Assembly: GCF_016808095.1 (NCBI RefSeq)
Contig: NC_068971.1
Coordinates: 992,001-1,056,000 of the forward strand
Reading direction: 5' to 3'
DNA: 64,000 nt
Source of the DNA: Vigna angularis
Taxonomy: Eukaryota > Streptophyta > Magnoliopsida > Fabales > Fabaceae
The position numbers and the translations under genes are program-made. Each line of letters starts with the position of its first letter. Position 1 is the first letter of the stretch. Positions 1 through 10,616 of this stretch are shown here, in pieces. The notes under the pieces are model-generated. The model saw only the letters and a list, made by a program, of their open reading frames with translations. It was not told the DNA's origin and did not search any database.

Positions 1-351
1 AGGTAGTGTTAGATATTATTAAATTATTAAGATAATTTAAAATAAATATTAAATATTTACAAACAAAATTATTTAATTTATAATTAATTTAAATATTTAT
101 ATATTTATAAAATCCTAATATTTCATTAAAAAATAATTATATATCTTAAAATTATAAAAAGAATATATTTTAATGAAGATTGAGAATTTTGAGTCAAAAA
201 ATTTGGTCAAAAATTCTTCTATTTTTATTAAAAGTTAATCATAGAGGATATTATAAGTATTTTAAAAAGTTTTGAAAGTATAAGATAAAATCTTTGAACC
301 TGCAGGGTGAAACACGTCTGTTGTTTTATAAGCATAATATATATACTTTTC

Positions 352-401
<50 letters not shown>

Positions 402-1728
402 GATTTCTATTTTCTTTTTTTTCTTTTTTCATATCATATATCGTATAAATTTATCATTTATATCTCCTCTCTCCGAATGTATATCAAGAATGAGAAATAT
501 TTAAGTTGAATATGAATAATATTTTTAGCTTATAACTAATTTGGTTCTGTTCAAAATTATTTTTTTTTAAAGTTAAATTTTGTGTGCTTTTAATTAAAAC
601 CTTTATTTTTATTTTGGTACATCTTTAAAATATTTATTGAAAATTTATGCAGTTTTTTTATAATGATATATTATGAGTTTTTTTAACTTAATAAATAATG
701 TTTTATAATTATTTATATTTATATTATTTATTTTTAAGTTTATACGATTAAATGTATACAGTATTAATGTATACAGTATTAGGTTAACAAATCGGGTTAA
801 CAAAATCTTGCCTCATAGTTGGGTTAATTTAAATTGAAATAAATGAAAAAATTAAATACAACTAGAGGAAAATATTTAGGAATTTCTGCAATGCTTTAAC
901 ATTTTCGATAAAGGGTTACGAAATAAAAATAAAAAAAGTATTAGCGCATATAATAATACATAAAAATCTCACAAATGAATAAATTATATTTTAATATTTT
1001 GAATTATTTATTTTTTTTCTTTAAGTTTTTACATTATATGATGTTTGTAACATACACAGTTACAATTACTTGCAGCATTTTGGACTAAGCAAGCTGTTAT
1101 TAGTACTGGGAAACTTAATTTTATTTATCAGTATTTATGAAACAATTTATTCAAATAAGATCTTAATCATGAAAATAAAAATGGAAAAGAGTAAGAGTAC
1201 AAAAATTTGTTTGTAAAGTCACATAAATTATTTTATTTTTTATTTCTTTATTACACACAGGAGATTATTTAGGTAATTTTATCAGGAAAATATATTTAAC
1301 TTTTATTATCTTTTTTCTTTTCATTTTTTTTTAAGATCGCAAAAAGTGTAGTTAGGTAAATTAAAAGTAATAAATTGTTCAAATATTATGTACCACACTA
1401 AATGTGTAGTTTAAGATGATTATTTAATGTGTTATTTTGTCTTATGGTCTAGATTTTTTAAACAAACTACTGGATATTATTAAACCAAAGCTAAAATCTC
1501 AACTCTACTTTATAATATTTTATTTTTTATTTTTGACCTAAATTAAAGTTTTTATACTATATACTATTATGTCCTATTTTTCAACCCTTAGTATAAAAGG
1601 GAGTTTGTTGACTTTTAATTCAAAATATACTCAACACATTTTCTTCTAATTTCTTCTTTCTATTGTCGACAAAGTTAACAAAACCAACTTTTTTTCTAAA
1701 GACATTTTAGAATAAAAATATTTAAAAA
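1..1728. other. Gene-free AT-rich stretch
   Basis: I see no coding exon or RNA gene here. The stretch is strongly AT-rich with poly-A/T runs and one (TA)n microsatellite at about 356-397. It ends at the 9-bp direct repeat that flanks the first transposon. Confidence 0.6.
356..397. repeat. (TA)n microsatellite
   Basis: About 20 uninterrupted AT dinucleotides, the first of many long AT tracts in this window. Confidence 0.9.
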
Positions 1729-1737
1729 TTTATTTAT

Positions 1738-2968
1738 GGTTTAATACCTTTTTTGGTCCCTCGAAAGGGGTCAAATGTTCAATTCGGTCCTACGTTTTTT
1801 TGAAAGTTCAATGTGGTCTCAACTTTTGTAAAAAGTGAGCAATTAAGTCCTTTTTGGTAATGATGTTAATTTTTTAACGGGCCAGCTGACAGGGTGGACT
1901 AAAGTTTGTTACGTGGCTGTGTGAGAGTAATACGTGGCTGTGTGAGGGTAATACGTGGCTGTGTGAGGAGGTGGACTCTCCACTTCATGCCCCTTCATCA
2001 TCAGCATCTTCTTCTTCTTCCTCCCATGTGCTTCGTCCTCCTCCAGGCCTCACCCATGCTTCTCGTAACCTCAAGAATCCTCTGTAAGTGTTCCACTTTT
2101 CATGATTCTGATGCTTTTGTATTTTTCTGCTCTGTCTGACCTATGTTTTTCTTATCCAACACCTTTTCCGTTTCATCCTGTAACGGATTCTTAGCGTGAC
2201 TTGAATTGGAGTTAATTAATCAGAATCACAGTAAAGAGTGTCCGTTCTAAATTTTAAGTTATTGGTACTGGCATTTATAAGAAGGATTGTCGGACAATTT
2301 TTTATAAATAATGAAAATGTCATTTCTCGGATAATGATGCAGGTATGCAAGATTATGATTTACTCTTTGGATGTTGCTACTTAAGCTTAATTGTAGAGTG
2401 TAGTTTAACTTTACTTGAATGAATTGTTTACTTGAGGAAATATCCTTAGAATCAAGCACTCTTTGTTTCCTTTCAAGTTTATTGTCAGTGAACACAAAAT
2501 TTCGCAGATTTAAACTTTAGTTGCATTTTTCCCCTGAAAGCTGCAAACTGCTACACTTTATTATCCCACCTCCTCTCACACCACAACCATGGGACCACCG
2601 AGAAGATTATTTGCCCCAACTTTTCGAACACGACGAACACCCTTCGGAAGAAGCCATTCGTATCTCAAAGACCAATTTCTCTGCAACTCAAACCCTAACC
2701 TCTGATTTCTTAACCACAGTAATATACACCTGTTTACCCTCTCACAGCCACGTATTACCTTCACACAACCACGTATTACCCTCACACAGCCACGTAGCAA
2801 ACTTTAGTCCACCCTGTCAGCTGGCCCGTTAGAAAATTAACGCCGTTACCAAAAAGGATTTAATTGCTCACTTTTTACAAAAGTTGGGACCACATTGAAC
2901 TTCCAAAAAAACGTAGGACCGAATTGAACATTTGGACCCTTTCGAGGGACCAAAAGAGGTATTAAACC
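1738..2968. mobile_element. MULE-like TIR transposon, copy 1 (non-autonomous, possible Pack-MULE)
   Basis: The element begins GGTTTAATACC and ends with its inverted complement GGTATTAAACC. The terminal inverted repeats run about 230 bp each (left about 1738-1968, right about 2737-2968). It is bracketed by a perfect 9-bp direct repeat TTTATTTAT at 1729-1737 and 2969-2977; a 9-bp target duplication is characteristic of Mutator-like elements. No transposase is visible. Each TIR contains tandem 21-bp units around ACGTGGCTGTGTGAG. The core is unlike the AT-rich flanks. On the minus strand around 2600-2700 it has a telobox-like TTAGGGTTT followed by an ATG at 2657 and about 16 Ser/Cys-rich codons before a stop, resembling a captured 5' end of a host gene. 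The family assignment rests on TIR and TSD length only. Confidence 0.8.
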
Positions 2969-2977
2969 TTTATTTAT

Positions 2978-4437
2978 ATATAAACTAATTTATATATTTT
3001 CTTTTCTAAATTTTTATTTTTTATCTAAACATAAATTTTAGCTTATATTTAATGTACATAACTTAACTCAGTCCAATATGATTTATAGGTAAAATATTAA
3101 TAACAAATTCACTATTGTAATGTTACATGAAATATTGGGAGATAACGCAATTATTTAAGAGATTTTCATATTTCAATTATCATTAGTAAGATATCAACAA
3201 TTAATATATTCTCTGTATATCCAAAAAGTCTATAAACATAACACTGCATAGGAAATTATTTATTCAATATTTAATACTATATTATTCATCCATTAATTAT
3301 AGGTTGCTATAGTCAACTTTTTTTTTTCTATTATAGACCACTTTTAAATTTTATTGACATGAGTAGAATATATTTTTTTTTTTACATGAGTAGAACATTA
3401 GAATTTTTTTTATCCAAAGTAGACCTTTTACTACTATTCAAGTACACTTTCGTTTTTTAAAAGACTAAATTCTCATAATGCTCTTTTATAATTTTGAAGG
3501 TTCTTTGTTGTTGGAATTTTGTTTTCTGAGGAATGAATTTTTAACAACATTTTTCTCTATTTTTACAAATTTGTATATAAAAAATTTATAACCTTTTATA
3601 AACTCATGTGAATATAAATTTAAAAAATATATTTAATATAATGTTTGTAAATTAGTTGGGATTAAAGAATTTGAGAAAAAAAAAACAAGTAACTATGTAT
3701 TGTATTAATTGAATCTCATTATCCATACACAACAAATTGATGAGATATATAAACAACTAAAAATTTACAAACAATTGAGAAAAAATCAATACGCTTTTAA
3801 TTAAAAATATTTAATATTTGAAAAACTCGGTCACAAGGTATTGTATTACACTAACACATGCGATTTTAAACTTAACCTAAATAAACATGGTCCTATATTA
3901 ATGCAATGTTAAGCTTAAAAAGAGTTAACCCATATAATAAATGTGGTTGTATATGAGTGCCATGTTTACCTTGTGAGTCTGGTCCGCACACCTAGAAAGT
4001 AGGCCTTTTAAGCCATATGACACATATTTTTCTTCTAAAAAGAAATCTAATTTATTGGAAATTCCACATTTAATATTTGATTATTATTTTTCTTATGCGT
4101 ATGATCATTTTATTTTTCATTAATTCTCACGTTCTAATTCGCTTACTTTCACCATTCTTCCAAAAAAAATTATTGAAATGATTTTATAATCAGTTTTATA
4201 CGGTCGATTTATTATTAATTGCTCGTGAATATTTTTCATTCATAATACATGGATATTAAAATTAGAAAAAATATATAATAACTCACAAACTCAAAGCTGA
4301 AATTATATAAAAAAAATTAAGTAAAATGAAAGAAACAAAAAAAACCGGGGAAAGAAAAGAATGCTCTAGACCTCATTAAAATATTAATTAAATAAAAATA
4401 GAAGAGTAGTTTGAAGTTTACAAGGGCTTTCATTGGT
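2978..4437. other. Gene-free AT-rich stretch upstream of eIF5
   Basis: No coding potential or structured RNA recognised. It presumably contains the distal promoter of eIF5 toward its right end. Confidence 0.55.
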
Positions 4438-4438
4438 T

Positions 4439-4454
4439 GATATATATATATAGA
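4439..4454 (+). promoter_or_regulatory. Candidate TATA box of the eIF5 gene
   Basis: A TATATATATATATAG run lies just upstream of a CT-rich leader with no ATG and a clear splice donor. A transcription start near 4470-4480 would fit. Simple (TA)n tracts are common in this window, so the call is positional. Confidence 0.5.
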
Positions 4455-4590
4455 CGTAAGGGCATTGGTTTTGCCCAGCCTCGTCTCCTTCACAAACTCT
4501 GAAGAAAGAGCCGCACCTTCTAATCACTTTCTTCTCTTTCTCTTCGCTCCGATTCTTCTAGCCTTGCGTTCCCTTCAACAACTTCTGCAG

Positions 4591-5755
4591 GTATCGTCAC
4601 CTCCATTCGTCGTATTTTCGGTTCTTTATTTTTCTCTCTTAACTCATCCGTTCCTTTTACATGATTATTTGTTTTTTTATTGATGTAATCGTTTATTCTC
4701 ATTCCGAGTTTCACCTGGAAAAACCTAGATCCGAAATAACTCTTGTTTTAGCTATTTCTGTTATCGGTTTTATTTATTTATTTATTGACGATTTGTTGTT
4801 GTGCTTGATGGTGCTGCTGTTTTTGTTGCTGTAACATTTTGATGAGATTAAGATCTGATAATTTGTTGACGGTAATTTGGCGCCGTGTGTAACGGTGTTC
4901 TGTCATACGCCAGCATTTGGCTCTAAACCTTTCCACGTTTGTTGTGTTATCGTCAAAATTATTTGTTATTATTGATGATTGATTGTTGAGATTGTAATTG
5001 TTTTTATATTGTGTTGATTCATAGTTAGGGTTTTTAGTTTCTGTTTGGATTAACTGGTTTTGTTTTATCTTGATTGGAAATTTTTTTGCATTGTGATGAT
5101 TAATTGTTAGGATTAAAATTAATTTGTATTATGATTTTGATTTTGATATTAGGGTTTTCAGCTTCATTTTTGGAATATCATGTATTATCCTGATCTGGAA
5201 TAATTATACCATTTTTTAAGGAAGGTGTTGATATAACAATAGTGATTATTTCTGTATAATAAGTTGATGAAACCTACATGCCAAAGCCTGTTGGCGGTGG
5301 CTGAAATTTGTTTTAATTTGGATTTGTCTGCGTTGGTTTTCGAATTGAGCCAAACAGATTCCATTAATTGATATTTCATATTCTTCTGTATTGGATTGGG
5401 CTTGATTGTGGTTGTTGTCGTTGTTGTTTCGCCAATCTACTTGGTATTAGATAGAATTGTTGTCCATTACATAAGTCATTTTGTAAGGTGCTTTTAGGAG
5501 ATTGACTTCAGTAATGTGAAATATGCAGCATGATTACTACTATTTTTTATACGGTGTGGTGGCTTTTATTTTTCTTTAATATTTTCCAACTGTAAGTAAT
5601 ACCTATTCCTTGTGGCTATGTGGTTATTTGATTTTGCGATATATTGTCGTAGTTGTGTACCTTTTACCTTTATAATATTGCCCCCTTTACAAAGTGCTTT
5701 AAGCAAGTGTTTTAGAATTGTAATTGAAATAATGTAACTTCTGGTTTTGACGTAG
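4591..5755 (+). other. Intron in the 5' UTR of eIF5
   Basis: The untranslated first exon (about 4470-4590) ends in TTCTGCAG before the donor GTATCG. The acceptor is GACGTAG, and exon 2 starts at 5756. The intron is T-rich, as expected for plant introns. Leader introns are common in plant translation-factor genes and often raise expression (established knowledge). No ATG occurs in exon 1, so the first ATG of the spliced mRNA is the uORF start at 5818. Confidence 0.75.
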
Positions 5756-5817
5756 GAATCCTGCAAGTTCTGCTGTAGCAGATTTCAAGGTGAAGGTGTC
5801 ACGTTGAAGTTTCTTTC

Positions 5818-6000
5818 ATGTTTGAACGGGCTATTATCCATTTGGGAGCAATTGAGTTGCTTGGAGAGTGTTTTTCGTCTTCTAGAAAAAAGAACAGGCT
5901 GGTGCTGAGGAGGCTCGGCTGTATGCATCGTGCACCTTACCAGGAACACTCTGAGCTTTGTAGTTGCTGTCCCACGATTTCTCAAGGAGGATCTTTGTGA
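5818..6000 (+). CDS. uORF in the eIF5 5' leader (60 aa)
   Basis: A 60-codon reading frame that starts 62 nt after the leader intron acceptor and stops 112 nt before the eIF5 start codon. It is the first ATG of the predicted mRNA; the only other upstream ATG, at 5923, is in the same frame. Its context is poor (T at -3, T at +4), so leaky scanning is expected. The peptide starts MFERAIIHLG, has a basic patch SSRKKNRLVLRR, then a Cys-rich tail. I recall conserved-peptide uORFs being reported upstream of plant eIF5, but I cannot verify that this peptide belongs to that group. The likely role is translational control of eIF5 rather than a free protein. Confidence 0.65.
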   Translation: MFERAIIHLGAIELLGECFSSSRKKNRLVLRRLGCMHRAPYQEHSELCSCCPTISQGGSL

Positions 6001-6112
6001 TAATAATCTACTGATCAACATCATTATTGCTTCTGCGCTAACTTTGAATTTCAGTATCAGCCACCTGTGGCGTCTAGCGTGTTTCTTTGAGACTTTCAGG
6101 ATTTGTGTCATC

Positions 6113-7447
6113 ATGGCCTTACAAAACATTGGTGCTGGTAACAGTGACGATGCCTTCTACAGGTACAAGATGCCAAGAATGATCACCAAAATAGAGGGCA
6201 GAGGTAATGGCATCAAAACAAATGTTGTCAATATGGTTGATATCGCAAAAGCCTTGGCAAGGCCAGCTTCCTACACAACAAAGTATTTCGGATGTGAGCT
6301 TGGAGCCCAGTCAAAGTTTGATGAGAAAACTGGAACATCCCATGTTAATGGCGCACATGATACTGCAAAACTTGCTGGCCTTCTTGAAATCTTCATCAAG
6401 AAATATGTCCAGTGTTATGGTTGTGGAAATCCTGAAACTGATATCTTAATTACTAAGAGCCAAATGATCCAGCTGAAATGTGCTGCTTGTGGGTTTGTGT
6501 CTGACGTTGATATGAGAGACAAGCTAACTACTTTCATCATTAAAAACCCTCCAGAAGTTAAGAAAGGATCCAAAGACAAGAAGGCTATGAGGAGAGCTGA
6601 GAAAGAGAGACTGAAGGAAGGTGAAATGGCTGATGAGGAACAGAAAAAACTGAAGAAAGAGGTTATTAAGAAGAAAGGAACTTCCTCTTCTAAGGATGGT
6701 GCTCCGAAATCTACCTCTTCAAGGAAAAAGGCAAATGGCTCCGATGAAGACCGGGCATCGCCTCCCCGCAGTCAAATTGATGAGAAGAATGAGGCTCATG
6801 ACAAGGAAGATGTGGATGACGACATAGAATGGCAAACCGATACATCACTGGAGGCTGCTCGTCAACGAATCCAGGAACAGCTGAGTGCTGTGACAGCTGA
6901 TATGGTCATGCTCTCCACAGATGAACCAGAGAAGGAGGAGAAAACCAGAACTAAGGTAAGTGATAATTCTGAGAATGGTAACTTTTTGGCGTATAGGACA
7001 CTGGTTGCAGAAGTGAAAGCAAATTTGAATAAAGGTGTCGAGGCAAAAGAGTTGGTGTCCCATCTAGCAGCGCTTCCGGCATCTGCTCAGGAGAAGATGA
7101 GTGCTCTGTATGAAGCCCTGTTTGAGGGCATCGAGAAAGGGTTTGCAAAAGAAGCAATTAAGAAGAAGAACTACCTTGCTGCTGCAGTTGCCGAGGAGGA
7201 GGGTTTGCAGTTGTTACTGTTGTGTGCAATTGAGGAATTTTCTTGTAAGTCTACTTCCAATGCGTTGAAGGAAGTTGCCCTGGTTCTGAAGGCACTCTAC
7301 GACGCTGATGTGTTGGAGGAAGAGCACATGGTGCAGTGGTATCAAAAGGGACTGAAAGGCGATAATAAGAACTCTCAGATATGGAAGAATGCTCAGCCGT
7401 TCATTGAATGGCTTCAGAATGCAGAATCAGAATCGGATGAAGAATAA
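6113..7447 (+). CDS. eIF5: Eukaryotic translation initiation factor 5 (eIF5)
   Basis: A 444-residue cytosolic GTPase-activating protein for eIF2 in the 43S pre-initiation complex; it helps set start-codon stringency. The coding region is a single exon. The N-terminal domain has the DAFYRYKMP segment, where Arg17 corresponds to the GAP arginine finger. A TFIIB-like zinc ribbon uses C101, C104, C123 and C126. A charged Lys/Glu linker follows (about 148-280), then a C-terminal W2/HEAT domain with the acidic-aromatic end EWLQNAESESDEE. Length is normal for plants. The ATG at 6113 is chosen because it is the first ATG in this frame, starts the conserved MALQNIG sequence and has a strong context (A at -3, G at +4). 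The extra frame upstream opens only with a GTG. It is preceded by a leader intron and a uORF. Confidence 0.97.
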   Translation: MALQNIGAGNSDDAFYRYKMPRMITKIEGRGNGIKTNVVNMVDIAKALARPASYTTKYFGCELGAQSKFDEKTGTSHVNGAHDTAKLAGLLEIFIKKYVQCYGCGNPETDILITKSQMIQLKCAACGFVSDVDMRDKLTTFIIKNPPEVKKGSKDKKAMRRAEKERLKEGEMADEEQKKLKKEVIKKKGTSSSKDGAPKSTSSRKKANGSDEDRASPPRSQIDEKNEAHDKEDVDDDIEWQTDTSLEAARQRIQEQLSAVTADMVMLSTDEPEKEEKTRTKVSDNSENGNFLAYRTLVAEVKANLNKGVEAKELVSHLAALPASAQEKMSALYEALFEGIEKGFAKEAIKKKNYLAAAVAEEEGLQLLLLCAIEEFSCKSTSNALKEVALVLKALYDADVLEEEHMVQWYQKGLKGDNKNSQIWKNAQPFIEWLQNAESESDEE

Positions 7448-7496
7448 GAATGTGTGTGGAGTTTGTTACTTCTGTTGCTTTGCGTCTTTTATTTTG

Positions 7497-7502
7497 AATA
7501 AA
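7497..7502 (+). terminator. Candidate poly(A) signal of eIF5
   Basis: AATAAA about 50 nt after the stop codon, followed by T/G-rich sequence. Plant poly(A) signals are loose, so this is only a plausible site. Confidence 0.45.
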
Positions 7503-7699
7503 GGGTCTGGTGTGCCCTTTAGGTTATTGCTCGTTGTTTTAAAACTAGACAATATGATGTTTGCTTTTGTTTCGAAACTCTTTGTTAAATTACGATGATG
7601 AGACTCTTTTTTATTGTTGTTTGGTTGTTTTTTTACGTTGAGCTGTTCCGTCCACATTGCAAAAGCATTTGAAAACAAAGATCCACGTTGTTATGACTT

Positions 7700-9074
7700 T
7701 ACCTTAAAAAGGGTGATCGTGATAAAATGATTTTGAAAATTTGGCGGGTTGAATTTCGCCCTTGATTTTCCAGGCATTCAAATTTTACGAAATATATCTT
7801 TTTATTCTCCAAATTTAATTTTTTAATTTTGTTCTTTACATTTGAAAGTGTTCATGTTTTAGTGTGGCCTTTATATAAAAGAATAATCGTACGAGTACTT
7901 TAGAGTTTGCGGTATTGAGAAGATTTATCTTTAGATTTAGGGTTTACGGATTTCACTCTAATCTAACTTGGAATTTATAAGCAAAATATATCAAGGTTTT
8001 TAAATGGTTATTGCACAGAATATTCTTTTTATTGTTATAATGGAAAATTAATTTAAATATATAATAGAAAAATCATTAAAAATTTCCAAATTCGTTCTTG
8101 TAAAACGGAGTACGAGAAAGCAGGTCCATGTTTCATTTTTTATAAAGCAAGCATGTAATCCAACTGAGTTAATTTATAAATTTTATTTTGAGATTTTGGA
8201 TTGAAACGTGTTGTTATTATTTTATGTTTATGTGGTTAAGTTTATGTTTTATTAGTCTTATGACTTGTGTTGCTATTATATATTTATGTGGTTAAGTTCA
8301 TGTTTTATTAGTCTTATGACTTTTTAGTGAACTTTCTTCGTTAATAGTTAAAAAGTTTAATAGTGTTTTTTTTGTGTTGTATAAGTTTTTATATATTTTT
8401 TTTTGTCTTTTTTTGATAACAATTGTGACTTTTTCTTGAATTTTAGAGTTTTTATATTATATTATTATATATTTTTGTTTATTTTTCTATTAGGATGATT
8501 TTTAAGGTGAAGATAATAATGTTTTTTTTATTAATAACTTGTTTTTTCAACAAGTGATATATGGTTTAGACGATCGATTTATACATGAGTACAATATCAT
8601 ATCATTGTATCAAAAAGTCTCTTTAGAGATTCAGATAAGGATATGATCATTGTATCCTTAGATAAGTATTTATGACCATTGTATTAAAAGTCTGGAAAGA
8701 AATTCAAAATATGTCTATGTAAAAAAGGGTATTTATTATTAGGAATACTTCAACAGAAGGAAAATTGTACCGATACGAAAGATACTCGATTTTGAATGAG
8801 AAATCAAGCGAGTTTAAGTTCCATCTTAAATAAAAAAAAAACATCATATAAAAGTGAAAATCTAATTTTAAGATTTTGGATTAATAGCAGTGTAAATTTC
8901 TTGTGATTGGACTTATATTTAACTAGTGTTTGACTTCTCAAACCTCATCCTTTCCCCTATGTAGAATCATTAAATTGTTGGTAAATCCGGCTCAAAATCA
9001 AACTTATATAACATTTTCAACATGAATATTTTGATATCTAAAGTTAGAATTGTTTCTTATCCTGAAATCACTAT
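7700..9074. other. Intergenic, no gene seen
   Basis: AT-rich without a convincing reading frame. It holds a local tandem duplication at about 8227-8321, in which a segment containing TTATGTGGTTAAG and TTTTATTAGTCTTATGACTT recurs with a period of about 56 bp. Confidence 0.55.
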
Positions 9075-9083
9075 TTTATTTAT

Positions 9084-10248
9084 GGTTTAATACCTCTTTT
9101 GGTCCTTCGAAAGGGCGCAAATGTTCAATTGGGTGCTACCTTTTTTTAGAAGTTTAATGTGATCCCAAATTTTGTAAAAAGTGTGCAATTAAGTCCTTTT
9201 TGGAAACGGCGTTAATTTTTTAACGGAGCAGCTGACAGGGTGGACTGAAGTTTGCTATGTGGCTGTGTGAGGGTAATACGTGATTTTCCTAATTCGAAAA
9301 ATCCTAAATTTGAAAATTAGGAACCTAATTAAAATTAGAATTAAGAGGGAAAACTCCCAATCTGAAAGGATTATGAACCCTAAATTGGAAATCCCAATTT
9401 CTTTTTACCCTCTTCTTCTTATGTTTGCTTCGTCACGCTCATGTGAGGGAAATATATAGTTTTCCCTTCTCTTCTTCTCCTTCGGCGCTGATCTGCAACC
9501 ATATGGCAGCTTCCTTTCTCTCACGTTGGGACAACTCGCGACAGCTTTGGGGTGGTCCGCGACGGCGGAGCTTGTGAGCGACACAGCGGCAGAGGCGCGA
9601 CCCTTGGGGTTTCGATGGTGGTTCGCGCGGTGGGTCTCGAGCAACAGGTTTGCGGAGATCAACAAAACTTCGCCGAGGTTGGCCGCTGGATCTCTGGGTT
9701 TTGGTTTTTGTTTTTGGTTCTGGTTTTCTACAGGTGGAGGGCTGGCCTCGCGGTATGGTTCGACTTCTTCGACCTGGTTCGTCGGCGGCGAAGGACGGAG
9801 CTTCTGGTTTATTCCTTCAGCGGCGATCTTTGGTCTTGGAATGAGGGGAACTCAAGCAAAAAAAAAATTCAAGTATACTATGTTTGCTAACAATAGATTC
9901 ATCTCTGTATGTTTGCGTATGGAATTCGGCTAGCAGATTCTATTCCTTCTAAATAACATGATTCCTGAATGCCGTGATCATTTTGGGTGACAAGAACAAG
10001 ATGAATGCCACGTATCACCCTCACACAGCCACGAATCACCCTCACACAGTCATGTATTACCCTCTCACAGCCACGTAGCTAACTTCAATCCACCCTGTCA
10101 GCTACTCCGTTAAAAAATCAACGCCGTTTCCAAAAAAGACTTGATTGCACACTTTTTACAAAATTTGGGACCACATTGAACTTCTAAAAAAAAGTAGGAC
10201 CCAATTGAACATTTGTTCCCTTTCGAGGACCAAAAGAGGTATTAAACC
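9084..10248. mobile_element. MULE-like TIR transposon, copy 2 (GC-rich core)
   Basis: Same family as the element at 1738-2968: identical GGTTTAATACC ends, closely similar TIRs of about 200 bp, and the ACGTGGCTGTGTGAG unit (one copy left, about three right). It is flanked by the same 9-bp direct repeat TTTATTTAT (9075-9083 and 10249-10257). The core at about 9400-9850 is strikingly GC-rich for this window and shares no obvious sequence with copy 1, which suggests capture of different host DNA. Open frames there begin with non-ATG codons and I do not call a protein. No transposase. Confidence 0.8.
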
Positions 10249-10616
10249 TTTATTTATTTATAAAAAGAATGCTAAATTATTTCATATCGAATTACTTATT
10301 TTACAGCTTGTAACAAAGTGATCCTAAATGAACAGTGAATGAAAAAAAAAATGGTAAAAGAATGTAAATTAAAATTCAACCCATTTTATTTTGCCAGAAG
10401 CAATTGGTCGAGGAACTACAATGTACACCGTAGTACGTCTCTATTTATCCGTGTTTACGATTTTTATCAACCTTTTCTTTTCCGGTAGAAGACGTTATAT
10501 ATTGTATATACAATAACATCTAATTACACTAATAAGACTTTCAACGGAGTAATTACATCAAAATTCTCTTCAATTTGTTCTGTTTTTGCTCTTAATTTTG
10601 ACATTAAAGATAACCA

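Noticed and set aside
5930..6112. N-terminal extension of eIF5 by 61 codons
   Set aside because: The extended frame begins with GTG, has no ATG before 6113 and overlaps the uORF; conserved eIF5 sequence begins at 6113.
9526..9933. 135-aa frame in the GC-rich transposon core
   Set aside because: It starts with a non-ATG codon, is low-complexity (Trp/Phe/Gly-rich) and two other frames are equally open, as expected for GC-rich DNA.
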